Assembly (NCBI GenBank): GCA_041741415.1
Contig: JBGSKC010000006.1
Span: 1 to 64,000 of the forward strand
DNA length: 64,000 bases
Origin: JANQTF01 sp041741415
GTDB taxonomy: Bacteria > Bacteroidota > Bacteroidia > J057
Direction of reading: 5' to 3'
Shown here one piece after another: positions 33,589 through 41,786 of this stretch; positions within the stretch are counted from its first letter, which is position 1, and the number at the start of each line of letters is the position of its first letter. Under the pieces are notes generated by a model. It was not told the origin of the DNA. It searched no databases and saw only the letters and a program-made list of their open reading frames with translations. The translations under genes were made by a program, and so were the position numbers.

Positions 33589-34430
33589 TCTGCCTGGAGA
33601 TCCTGGTTGATTTTCACATAGGCTGCGTCGCCGCTTTCCTGCGCCATGGCCTGTGCTTTTTTGGAAGCAGCAATGGCTTCAGCTTTTTTGCCCATTTTAC
33701 CCAGAATTCGGGCTTTTTGGGTGTGAACCCAGTAGCGGTCGTTGCCCATTTCGATGGATTTGTTGACCCACTCAAGGGCTTTGGCCAGCTCGCGCTCTGT
33801 GCTGAGGTAGTAGGAAGCCGCGGCATAATAATCGCCGGCGGTTGGGCCAGCCATCACGCGCTCAATCTGAGCCATCACGCGAGTATCGGCAGAAACCTCC
33901 AGCTTGATGGGAACTATGGTCTTTTCCCAAATCAGATAAAGGCTTGCAGACTCGGCACGAAGCTCATCAAGGATGATGAGAAAGGACTCCACAGAGTAGG
34001 GGAGTGCCTGGGGAGTCACTGTGAAGCGAACTACCTCATTGGCAGCGTCATACCCTCCAACATTTCCACCGAGGCGAAGGTCAGAATAGAGCATTACCGT
34101 CCAGGAATCTTTGCCAGGGATCGTGTACAGGGCATAGGTACCGGCTTTGACCTCTTTGCCTTCGAGCTTCACGTCGTCAGAAAAGGAAATGGTTGTGGCG
34201 CCATTGGCACCGGTGCGCCAGGTAGTACCGTAAGGAACAACATCACCGAAAATGGTGCGGCTGTTCATGCTGGGGCGGGAATAGTTTACCTCTACGGTGG
34301 TGAGGCCAACTACCTGCTTAAAGGTAGCAAGCGGGCTGGCTGCCGGGGTAGAAATTTGCGCCTGGGCAACAGTCATGAAGCCCATCGCTGCCACAAGGGC
34401 GATTCCTGAAAGCAATGTTGTCAATTTCAT
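33576..34430 (-). CDS. Exported DUF2911 protein with TPR-like C-terminus
   Basis: A 284-residue secreted or periplasmic protein with signal peptide MKLTTLLSGIALVAAMGFMTVAQAQ. The DUF2911 domain (about 30-165) is recognisable by VEVNYSRPSMNSRTIFGDVVPYGTTWRTGANGATTI and the later GTYALYTIPG. TPR-like helices follow (ALEWVNKSIEMGNDRYWVHTQKARILGKMGKKAEAI). The domain is widespread in Bacteroidota with no established function. The gene stands alone, divergent from tRNA-Leu, and ends at a strong hairpin. Confidence 0.92.
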   Translation of the reverse strand: MKLTTLLSGIALVAAMGFMTVAQAQISTPAASPLATFKQVVGLTTVEVNYSRPSMNSRTIFGDVVPYGTTWRTGANGATTISFSDDVKLEGKEVKAGTYALYTIPGKDSWTVMLYSDLRLGGNVGGYDAANEVVRFTVTPQALPYSVESFLIILDELRAESASLYLIWEKTIVPIKLEVSADTRVMAQIERVMAGPTAGDYYAAASYYLSTERELAKALEWVNKSIEMGNDRYWVHTQKARILGKMGKKAEAIAASKKAQAMAQESGDAAYVKINQDLQAEWSK

Positions 34431-34557
34431 AAAACTCTGGTCTGAAGTGATATCATTCAGGCCGAAAGCTAGAAAAAGCCCCGACGAAATTCAACGTTAT
34501 GACGCCGATATTTTCGAAAGGGTGCAGGTGTTGCTCGCGTGTGGCAGTCATTCTTGC

Positions 34558-34587
34558 TTGTACATTCGCCCGAAAAAGCTAGATTTG
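34558..34587 (+). promoter_or_regulatory. Bacteroidota-type promoter for tRNA-Leu
   Basis: TTG (34558-34560), 19-base spacer, TAGATTTG (34580-34587), matching TTG-N19/20-TAnnTTTG. The tRNA begins about 70 bp downstream. Confidence 0.6.
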
Positions 34588-34655
34588 CCCTCCTGATTTG
34601 GCTCACTTCGGGTACCACTTTTCTTTGTGGGACACCCGCACAGCGAGTTATTTTC

Positions 34656-34740
34656 GCCCGAGTGGTGAAATGGTAGACACGCGGGACTTAAAATCCCGTG
34701 GCCAGCAATGGCCGTGCCGGTTCGAGTCCGGCCTCGGGTA
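34656..34740 (+). tRNA. tRNA-Leu (anticodon UAA)
   Basis: An 85-base type II tRNA. The acceptor arms GCCCGAG and CTCGGGT pair (one G-U), with discriminator A at 34740. The anticodon stem CGGGA/TCCCG encloses CTTAAAA with anticodon TAA at 34689-34691. A long variable arm (GGCCAGCAATGGCC region) and T-arm GCCGG-TTCGAGT-CCGGC are present. The 3' CCA is not encoded. A terminator follows within 7 bases. Confidence 0.97.
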
Positions 34741-34746
34741 TTTTAT

Positions 34747-34782
34747 AAGCAAATCATTGGTTATCAATGATTTGCTTTTTTT
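34747..34782 (+). terminator. Intrinsic terminator of tRNA-Leu
   Basis: Thirteen-base arms AAGCAAATCATTG (34747-34759) and CAATGATTTGCTT (34765-34777) are perfectly complementary with a 5-base loop, followed by a T-run. Confidence 0.95.
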
Positions 34783-34828
34783 ATACCCACCACATTCCGC
34801 TCTCTTTTTCGCCTTTTTCCAACCCTGC

Positions 34829-34860
34829 TTTGGGGGGCCGGGATGTTTTTCTTAGCTTTG
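34829..34860 (+). promoter_or_regulatory. Bacteroidota-type promoter for the cobalamin riboswitch transcript
   Basis: TTTG (34829-34832), 20-base spacer, TAGCTTTG (34853-34860), an excellent match to the phylum's -33/-7 consensus. The predicted start site falls at the first bases of the riboswitch. Confidence 0.75.
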
Positions 34861-34865
34861 CATCA

Positions 34866-35044
34866 ACATGTGGTTCCGGCTTCCAATGCCGGATGAAAAG
34901 GGAATCCGGTGAGAATCCGGGACAGTACCCGCTGCTGTAAGCTCCGTTGCCTTCGCAACTCGTTCCTGGTCTCTTCAATGCCACTGTCCCCCCGGGGATG
35001 GGAAGGCCGCCAGGAATGGAGCAAGTCAGAAGACCTGCCCATGT
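34866..35044 (+). promoter_or_regulatory. Cobalamin (adenosylcobalamin) riboswitch
   Basis: An about 180-base aptamer with the family's conserved blocks in order: GATGAAAAGGGAA and TCCGGTGAGAATCC, GGGACAGTACCCGCTGCTGTAA, GCCACTG, GGGAAGGC, and the terminal AGTCAGAAGACCTGCC. The outer P1 helix is ACATG (34866-34870) with CATGT (35040-35044). It lies about 180 bp upstream of the TonB-dependent receptor gene. Bound cobalamin would switch off the receptor and the following BtuG-like gene. No clean terminator is visible in the expression platform, so whether control is by termination or translation is open. Confidence 0.95.
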
Positions 35045-35223
35045 TGTCCGTTCCGCCGCTTTCGGGTGAAAAGCCAGGTTCGATATGCGAAGAAAAACGA
35101 CCCACATCCCCGTGCCAGGGCCTGCCCTGCCAAGTTTTTCCCCGCCTTTCACAGGTTGGGTTATTCGCTGTCTGCACCTCTTTTTTTCATCTGATCGGTT
35201 TCTGGTACTTCAACCCGGTCAGC

Positions 35224-37074
35224 ATGAAACGCCTTCTTTTTCTTGCTAATCTCCTCACATTCTCTGCGCTCCAGGCTCAGACAGACTCCGTGCGGACACT
35301 CCCTGCAGTCGACATCGTTGCGCTTCGCTTGCAGGACTTTGGCATAGGGCATTCTCTCGATCAACCCGACAGCGTTTCTCTCCGGCTTGGCGGCAGCCTC
35401 AGTGTTGCAGATGTTCTGCTCCGGCAAGGTATAGGGCAATGGCGTACCTATGGCCCGGGCGGACTGGCCAGCCTTTCTCTTGATGGCAGCTCCTCCTCGC
35501 AAGTGAATGTCACCTGGGAAGGCATTCCATTGCAGAGCCCGATGAACGGCGTTGCCGACGTCGCACAACTCCCCACTGCTTTCTTCGATCAGGTGCTGGT
35601 TTGTCCTGGGGCGAATGGCGCCTTGCTTGGCAACAGCAGCATGGGGGGCACCCTAGCGCTCTCTTCTCTGGGTTCAATGGCCATGGATGGCTGGGAAGGC
35701 TGGCTGCAGGCCGGTGCCGGGCAATTTGGCCTGAACCACCTAATGGCCGGGATTCGGTTCAAAAGACAGGTATTTTCCGGTAAAACAGTTTTCTTTCAGC
35801 GCGCCTCTGCCAATCGCTTTTTGTACAGGGAGCCCGGTGAGTCTGCGCCTGTTCAACAGGAAGGAGCGGCATTTTTTCAGCGTGCTGTGCAGCAGCAGCT
35901 GAGTTGGCAGATGGGGGGAGGGCACCGCCTCACCTGGACTGGCTGGGCCGGTTTGTTTGATCGTCAGCTCCCCCCGACAGCATCGCAGGGAGATCTCTTT
36001 GCCCGGCAGGTACTTCAATATGCTGGCCAACTGGGGAAAATTCAGGTTTCTGCCAGAAGCGGCTGGACCTGGGACCGGCTTGACTACCAGGATACCGTTT
36101 CCAGCCTGGATGTGACCCACAACACCCGGGTAGCTTTCCATGACCTGAGCATGAGGCGGTTTGTCAGTAAACGCGACCTCATGGAAATTTCCTTCCAGCA
36201 CCAGTGGGCGTTGGCGAACAGCCCCCAGCTGGAAGTTGGTGGGAGGCGCATCATGCCTGGGGCCCTTGTTTCCTGGCGACGAAGCTGGAGCCCCCGATTC
36301 AGCAGCGTGGCGAGCCTGAGAAAAGACTGGCCGCGTGCGGAAGTTTCTCCCTGGATGCCAGGGCTGGGGTTGGAGGGGAAAATCTCGGATCAGGTGCGCA
36401 TGTTTGCCCGCCTGGACCGCGGCTATCGGTTGCCTACCCTGAACGACCGCTACTGGCTGCCCGGCGGCAACCGCGAACTGCTCCCGGAGTCGGGTTGGCA
36501 GGGCCAGCTTGGCGCTGAGGGGCGGTTTCGGGAAGTGGACTACCGGCTGCGGTTGTATCGCGGCAGGTATGACAACTGGATTCTGTGGCGGCCTGGGGCC
36601 AGCTACTGGACGCCCATGAATGTGCGCGAGGTGCTGAGCCAGGGAGCCCACCTCAACCTGAGCAGAACCTGGGATTGGGGGCTTAATGGATTGATAGTCA
36701 GAGCAAACTATCAATGGACCTCCAGCAAAACAACCGCCTCTCTGGTTGTGGCAGATGGAGCTGTGGGCAAGCAATTGATTTATCTGCCTGAGCACAGCGC
36801 CTTTGGCAGCCTGCGCTGGACCCGCGGAATCTGGACAGTGAGCTACCTGCACCGCTGGCTTGGCAGCCGGAACATCACCTCTGATGGCGCTTACCACCTG
36901 CCAGCTGTTCACCTGGCTCAACTGGACGCCCAGACCGAATGGGAAACCCCTCTGGGCAGGATCCTGGCACAAGCCATGATCGATAATCTCTGGAATCAGT
37001 CCTATCAACTTGTGCAGGGGCAGCCCATGCCTCTGCGAAATATCTCCTTCATTCTGACTCTGTTAGTTCCATAA
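35224..37074 (+). CDS. TonB-dependent outer-membrane cobalamin receptor (BtuB-like)
   Basis: A 616-residue outer-membrane protein. Signal peptide MKRLLFLANLLTFSALQAQ is followed by a plug domain (about 25-150, with LDGSSSSQVNVTWEGIPLQSPMNGVADVAQLP and LLGNSSMGGTLAL) and a beta-barrel of roughly 20 strands ending in PLRNISFILTLLVP. The substrate is inferred from the cobalamin riboswitch upstream and the BtuG-like lipoprotein downstream. The frame extends to 34909 through the riboswitch, but ATG 35224 begins the signal peptide. It lacks the carboxypeptidase-like N-terminal domain of SusC proteins, fitting a vitamin rather than a glycan transporter. Confidence 0.92.
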   Translation: MKRLLFLANLLTFSALQAQTDSVRTLPAVDIVALRLQDFGIGHSLDQPDSVSLRLGGSLSVADVLLRQGIGQWRTYGPGGLASLSLDGSSSSQVNVTWEGIPLQSPMNGVADVAQLPTAFFDQVLVCPGANGALLGNSSMGGTLALSSLGSMAMDGWEGWLQAGAGQFGLNHLMAGIRFKRQVFSGKTVFFQRASANRFLYREPGESAPVQQEGAAFFQRAVQQQLSWQMGGGHRLTWTGWAGLFDRQLPPTASQGDLFARQVLQYAGQLGKIQVSARSGWTWDRLDYQDTVSSLDVTHNTRVAFHDLSMRRFVSKRDLMEISFQHQWALANSPQLEVGGRRIMPGALVSWRRSWSPRFSSVASLRKDWPRAEVSPWMPGLGLEGKISDQVRMFARLDRGYRLPTLNDRYWLPGGNRELLPESGWQGQLGAEGRFREVDYRLRLYRGRYDNWILWRPGASYWTPMNVREVLSQGAHLNLSRTWDWGLNGLIVRANYQWTSSKTTASLVVADGAVGKQLIYLPEHSAFGSLRWTRGIWTVSYLHRWLGSRNITSDGAYHLPAVHLAQLDAQTEWETPLGRILAQAMIDNLWNQSYQLVQGQPMPLRNISFILTLLVP

Positions 37075-37093
37075 ACCGTCTAATCGCCTCATC

Positions 37094-38128
37094 ATGAACT
37101 ACTTATCCAGCTGGGCCTTCCGCGGCCTTGCAATACTAGCCCTGTGCCAGTTGCTGGCTTGCGACCGTACTGAACCCGAGCCAGAATTGCCCGGTCGGGT
37201 TTTGATCCTTAACGAGGGAGGTTTTCAGCAATCTACTTCCTCTGTGACCAGATACAATCCTGATAACGAGTCTGTTAGCCAGGATGCATTCCGGCAACAG
37301 AATGGATACAATCCCGGCGACGTGCTCCAAAGTGCATCCCTGATTGACGGCAAACTGTATCTCGTGGTGAACAATAGCCAGCGGTTGATTGCCTGCGAAC
37401 CTGATTCACTTGCAGAAACTGGCAGGCTTGAAGGATTCACCAGCCCACGGTTTTTGCTGGGAGCTGGGAATGGAAAGGGTTATGTGTCGGATTTGTTTGG
37501 AGGAGCAGTTTCGAAGGTCAATCTGACGACCCTGGCCCTGGAAAAAACCATTCCCCTGCCGGGCTGGACAGAGGAAATGCTGCTGATCGATGGCAAGGTT
37601 TGGATTGCAAATTACAATTCTGCCAAACTCTATCTGCTTGATCCCTCCACTGACGAAATCGTTGACAGCGTGGAGGCTGGTGCCGGAGCAGCCAACCTTG
37701 AACTGGATGCCGACGGACACCTGTGGGTGCTTTGTCAGGGGGATTTTTTCACCGGAGCTGGCCCCAGCTTTGTGGAAATCAGGCCTTCCGACAAGGCCGA
37801 GCTCAGGCGGATCCTTTTTCCTGCCGGGGCTACTGCTGGCGATCTGGCCGTATCAGCTGACAAAGACAGCCTGTACTTTTTGATGAACGGATCTCTGTAT
37901 GCCATGGCGGCGAATGCCAGTTCTTTACCCGCGAATCCAGCATTTAATGCCAATGGAGTCAGTTTTTATTCCCTGGGTGTTGATCCCCTGACGGGAGAGA
38001 TCTATCTCGGTGATGCCCTTGACTATGCCCAGCGGGGGCGCGTGTTCCGGCTCTCTGCCGCTTTCCAGCCGATTGACACGGTCGCAGCAGGGATCATCCC
38101 CGGCGATTTTTTGTTCCTTCCTGAATAA
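37094..38128 (+). CDS. BtuG-like cobalamin-binding surface lipoprotein
   Basis: A 344-residue lipoprotein (lipobox LLAC, C23) with repeated YncE/DUF5074-type beta-propeller blades, e.g. RFLLGAGNGKGYVSDLFGGAVSKVNLTTLALEKTIPL, GKVWIANYNSAKLYLLDPSTDEIVDSVEAG and DGHLWVLCQG. In Bacteroides, BtuG proteins of this fold sit on the cell surface over BtuB and bind cobalamin with very high affinity. Here it starts 19 bp after the BtuB-like gene in the same riboswitch-controlled transcript. Function is inferred from fold, anchor and context, not from cobalamin-contact residues. Confidence 0.88.
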   Translation: MNYLSSWAFRGLAILALCQLLACDRTEPEPELPGRVLILNEGGFQQSTSSVTRYNPDNESVSQDAFRQQNGYNPGDVLQSASLIDGKLYLVVNNSQRLIACEPDSLAETGRLEGFTSPRFLLGAGNGKGYVSDLFGGAVSKVNLTTLALEKTIPLPGWTEEMLLIDGKVWIANYNSAKLYLLDPSTDEIVDSVEAGAGAANLELDADGHLWVLCQGDFFTGAGPSFVEIRPSDKAELRRILFPAGATAGDLAVSADKDSLYFLMNGSLYAMAANASSLPANPAFNANGVSFYSLGVDPLTGEIYLGDALDYAQRGRVFRLSAAFQPIDTVAAGIIPGDFLFLPE

Positions 38129-38195
38129 CAGGTCCCAAACCTCTTTCCCAGTTGGAAACCAGTGAACGGGTCAATTCCCACGGGCTCCGCTGCAA

Positions 38196-38224
38196 AAAGC
38201 CTCCGCATTCGGGGGCTTTCTGTT
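38196..38224 (+). terminator. Intrinsic terminator of the cobalamin uptake operon
   Basis: AAAGCCTCCG (38196-38205) pairs with CGGGGGCTTT (38210-38219), one T-G pair, 4-base loop, followed by TTTCTGTT. Confidence 0.82.
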
Positions 38225-38312
38225 ATATTCGTGCACTCATTGCAGCATCTTGCCTGCCAGCCAAAGGAAGTCCTTTGCCAGTGACACTCAGGATGCCATT
38301 TCACCAGGCGAT

Positions 38313-39281
38313 ATGCTGAATTTTTTCAGAAAAAAAGAGAACAAGGACAAGCTCGACAAGGGCCTCGAAAAGACCAAACAAGGCCTTTTTGCCAAACTCC
38401 GCCACAGTGTGCTGGGCAGGGGAAACGTCGACGATGATGTCCTGGACGACCTCGAAGAAGTGCTTCTTTCCAGCGACGTGGGCGTTAAAACGACCCTTCG
38501 GATCATTGAGCGCATCCAGAAGCGGGTAGCCAAAGACAAATATACCAACGCATCAGAACTTGATGTGCTGCTGCGGGACGAGATCCAGCAACTGATTCTG
38601 GAAACCCACCCTGTTACAAGAGACTATTTTGAGCTTCCCCAGCACGAGCATCAGGGGAAAAAAGTACCTCACGTGATCATGGTAGTGGGGGTGAACGGGG
38701 TGGGCAAAACCACCACCATCGGCAAGTTGTCCTATCGGTGGCGGTCTCAGGGCAAAAAGGTTCTCATGGGGGCCGGAGACACCTTCCGTGCCGCAGCAGT
38801 GGACCAGCTTCGGCTCTGGTCGGAGCGGGTCGGAGCTGATTTTTACTCTAAAGGCATGAACACCGACCCGGCTGCCGTGGCCTACGAATCTGTGCGCGAA
38901 GGCATGGTGCAGGGGCATGATGTGGTGATTGTGGACACTGCAGGCCGCCTTCAGACCAAAAAAGGCCTGATGGATGAACTTTCCAAGATCAAGCGGTCTA
39001 TGGACAAAGTGCTTCCTGGCGCCCCCCATGAAGTGCTCCTGGTGCTGGATGCCTCCACCGGCCAGAATGCCATTTCTCAGGCCCAGGCCTTCACCGAGGC
39101 AACACAGGTAAGCGCATTAGCCCTCACCAAACTCGACGGAACAGCCAAGGGCGGCGTCGTGATTGGCGTGTCGGATATGTTCAGCATTCCTGTCAAGTTT
39201 ATCGGGGTGGGCGAGGCAATGGACGACCTCCAGGTGTTTGACCCCCATGCCTTTGTCGATTCTATGTTCCAGTCTCTCTAA
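38313..39281 (+). CDS. ftsY: Signal recognition particle receptor FtsY
   Basis: A 322-residue GTPase without the long acidic A-domain of the E. coli protein. The N-domain begins MLNFFRKKENKDKLDKGLEKTKQGLF; the G-domain has GVNGVGKTTTIGKLS, DTFRAAAVDQL, DTAGRLQTK and TKLDGTAKGG. FtsY docks SRP-bound ribosomes at the Sec translocon. ATG 38313 is chosen because it starts at the amphipathic membrane-targeting helix. It is the first gene of a rightward run; rimO follows 18 bp later. Confidence 0.96.
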   Translation: MLNFFRKKENKDKLDKGLEKTKQGLFAKLRHSVLGRGNVDDDVLDDLEEVLLSSDVGVKTTLRIIERIQKRVAKDKYTNASELDVLLRDEIQQLILETHPVTRDYFELPQHEHQGKKVPHVIMVVGVNGVGKTTTIGKLSYRWRSQGKKVLMGAGDTFRAAAVDQLRLWSERVGADFYSKGMNTDPAAVAYESVREGMVQGHDVVIVDTAGRLQTKKGLMDELSKIKRSMDKVLPGAPHEVLLVLDASTGQNAISQAQAFTEATQVSALALTKLDGTAKGGVVIGVSDMFSIPVKFIGVGEAMDDLQVFDPHAFVDSMFQSL

Positions 39282-39299
39282 TTCCGGCACCATCGCCCT

Positions 39300-40625
39300 A
39301 TGCATACCAACCTTTACAAGGCAACAAAAGCCGCCAAAGATCAGATCAACATCATCACGCTGGGGTGTTCCAAAAACCTCGTGGACTCCGAAGTGCTGAT
39401 GACCCAACTCCTTGCCGGCGGCAAGCAGGTGACGCACGAAGCCGAGCGCTCCAATGCAGGAATTGTCGTCATCAATACCTGCGGCTTTATTGACCAGGCC
39501 AAAGAAGAATCTATCCAGACCATTCTCGACTATGCAGAGCGGAAGGAGCAGGGATTGGTGAATAAAGTGATTGTAACAGGTTGTTTGTCAGCCAGATATG
39601 CTACAGAGCTTGCTGAAGAGATTCCGCTTGTGGATGCCTGGTATGGAAACCAGCAGGATCTGCCGCGGCTTGTCAGGGATCTGGGGGTGAACTATCGCCA
39701 GGAACTGGTAGGGGAGCGTAAACCCACCACCGACGGCCATTTTGCCTACCTCAAAATTGCGGAAGGCTGCAACCGGCCCTGTTCTTTCTGTGCCATCCCC
39801 CTCATGCGCGGCAAGCACCAGTCGAGAAGCATCGAGCAACTGGTCTCAGAGGCAAAGTTTCTGGTGAACAAGGGTGTGAAGGAAATCATGCTCATTGCTC
39901 AGGACCTCACCTATTATGGCTTCGACCTCTATGGTGAGCGGCGGCTGGCTGATTTGCTCAAATCCCTCTCCGATGTGGAAGGGCTTTCGTGGATTCGCCT
40001 CCATTATGCTTATCCTTCCGGTTTTCCGCTTGATATTCTGCCGGTCATGCGCGAGCGAAGCAACATTTGCAACTACCTCGACATGCCGCTCCAGCACGTT
40101 TCAGACCGTGTTCTGAAGTCGATGCGGCGGGGAATTAACCGGGAGCGGACTGTGGACTTGCTTGCGCGCATTCGTGAGGAGGTGCCGGGAATCTCCATTC
40201 GCACCACCATGCTGGTAGGCCACCCGGGAGAAGAGGAGGAAGACTTTCAGCAGCTGGTGGAGTTTGTTGAAAATCAGCGGTTTGACCGGATGGGCGTATT
40301 CACTTACTCTCACGAAGAAGCTACCCACGCCGGGGAAACCATGCAGGACCTGATTTCAGAGGAAGTGAAAACGGCCCGGATGGAAGCCCTGATGGAAGTT
40401 CAGCAGGATATTTCTCTGGAATTGAACCGGGCAAAAATCGGGAAGGTACTTCCCTGCCTTGTTGACCGGGCCGAGGGCGAGTACATGGTTGGCAGAAGCG
40501 AGGCCGACTCGCCTGAAGTGGATAACGAAGTCCTGATCCAGTCAGACCTTCCCCTGCAAATCGGCGAATTTTACCCGGTCACCATTACCGACGCACTCGA
40601 ATATGACCTGATGGGAACCGTATGA
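39300..40625 (+). CDS. rimO: Ribosomal protein S12 methylthiotransferase RimO
   Basis: A 441-residue radical SAM enzyme with an N-terminal MTTase domain (first cluster ligand C23 in TLGCSKNLVDSE), radical SAM cluster C157-N-R-P-C161-S-F-C164 and a C-terminal TRAM domain. It adds a methylthio group to the conserved aspartate of S12. The segment LGCSKNLVDSE and the CSFCAIPLMRG sequence distinguish it from MiaB, whose gene is also in this window at 50711. It overlaps the GWxTD gene by 4 bp. Confidence 0.96.
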   Translation: MHTNLYKATKAAKDQINIITLGCSKNLVDSEVLMTQLLAGGKQVTHEAERSNAGIVVINTCGFIDQAKEESIQTILDYAERKEQGLVNKVIVTGCLSARYATELAEEIPLVDAWYGNQQDLPRLVRDLGVNYRQELVGERKPTTDGHFAYLKIAEGCNRPCSFCAIPLMRGKHQSRSIEQLVSEAKFLVNKGVKEIMLIAQDLTYYGFDLYGERRLADLLKSLSDVEGLSWIRLHYAYPSGFPLDILPVMRERSNICNYLDMPLQHVSDRVLKSMRRGINRERTVDLLARIREEVPGISIRTTMLVGHPGEEEEDFQQLVEFVENQRFDRMGVFTYSHEEATHAGETMQDLISEEVKTARMEALMEVQQDISLELNRAKIGKVLPCLVDRAEGEYMVGRSEADSPEVDNEVLIQSDLPLQIGEFYPVTITDALEYDLMGTV

Positions 40626-41779
40626 GTTTGCTTCTCCGTTTTTTCCTTCCCTTGCTGTTGTTGGGCTCAGGAAATGAAGCCCTGGGCCAGTGGTTATTCG
40701 ACCTGAAAAACACCATGCAGCCGACCCACAATGTGGATTGGCTGCTTGAGTTCAGAGGGGAGGTGAATACGCCCAGAATGGTGACGGCGGAGATCCGGAT
40801 GCGGGAACCGGGGAGTTACCGGGATGTGTTTCGCAAATCCCTTCAGTTGCCCCTTGGGCCGGAAACATGGTTCCGCGTTCCCCTCAACCTTCCGACCAGC
40901 CTCTATGAATGCGAGGTCGAAATTTATGACCCGCTCACAAATGAATCACAACTTCTCAGGCCGGAATCGGTGTTCATGGTGAGCAAAGCCAGCGAGGTTA
41001 CCGTTTCTGATATCACGCTGTCTCTGCTGCCAGATCCCAAGGAAGCGATGCGCCGCCCCTTGCTGTCGGAGTACCTCCCGGCCGGAACCGATACTGTTTA
41101 CTACTTCATGACCGTGCGCAGTACCCGGCCACAGGCGCTCCGCTCTGAGGCGTTTTTTTATGAGCGTGTTAAGCGGAATGGCCGCAACAACAACGATATT
41201 CTCTTGTTTGCATCCTTGCAGGAAAGCGTGGAAACCATCTCCATCAGCGCCTATGAGACCCGGCTGATTTCAGGCAAAATTGCCACAAGCAAGCTACCTG
41301 AGGGCGTTTATCTCCTGGACATGGCCTTGTGGATCGGAGAAAGGGAACCGATTCAGGAAACAGAGAGCTTTACCGTGGGGAGCAACCTCAGCACCTGGAT
41401 TGCAGCTAACCTCGATGACGCGGTGCGGATGATGAAATACCTCGTACCGGAGGAGACTGTCAATGACATTTTAGATTCCCCCACCAAGGAGCTTCGCCAG
41501 ATAGAATTCACCCAGACCTGGGAAGACTTATATAAAAGTCGTTCGAAGGAAGAAATGGAGCGGTATTACAGCCGGATCATGGAAGCCAATAGTCGTTTTG
41601 GGGCACCCGACAAGGGTTGGGACAGCGACCGGGGAAAGGTATTCATGCTCTACGGACCGCCCGAACGGGAGGAAAAGGTGCAGATCCGCGGCCTTTCTCA
41701 TCTTCGTTGGGTGTATCCCAAATGGTCTCTGGCCTTCCTCTTTGAGGAGCGCAACCAATCATTCTTGCTGGTCCAATAA
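40622..41779 (+). CDS. Exported GWxTD-domain protein
   Basis: A 385-residue exported protein (signal peptide MSLLLRFFLPLLLLGSGNEALGQ) with a beta-rich N-terminal half and the C-terminal GWxTD domain, here reading GWDSDRGKVFMLYGPP with Ser in place of Thr. The family is common in Bacteroidota and has no known biochemical role. Its ATG overlaps the rimO stop (ATGA) and the DUF445 gene starts 7 bp after its stop, so it is in the same operon. Confidence 0.88.
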   Translation: MSLLLRFFLPLLLLGSGNEALGQWLFDLKNTMQPTHNVDWLLEFRGEVNTPRMVTAEIRMREPGSYRDVFRKSLQLPLGPETWFRVPLNLPTSLYECEVEIYDPLTNESQLLRPESVFMVSKASEVTVSDITLSLLPDPKEAMRRPLLSEYLPAGTDTVYYFMTVRSTRPQALRSEAFFYERVKRNGRNNNDILLFASLQESVETISISAYETRLISGKIATSKLPEGVYLLDMALWIGEREPIQETESFTVGSNLSTWIAANLDDAVRMMKYLVPEETVNDILDSPTKELRQIEFTQTWEDLYKSRSKEEMERYYSRIMEANSRFGAPDKGWDSDRGKVFMLYGPPEREEKVQIRGLSHLRWVYPKWSLAFLFEERNQSFLLVQ

Positions 41780-41786
41780 GATTACC

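Noticed and set aside
35740..37008. 422-residue leftward ORF
   Set aside because: It lies wholly antisense to the BtuB-like receptor, has Pro/His/Gln-rich antisense composition and no recognisable domain.
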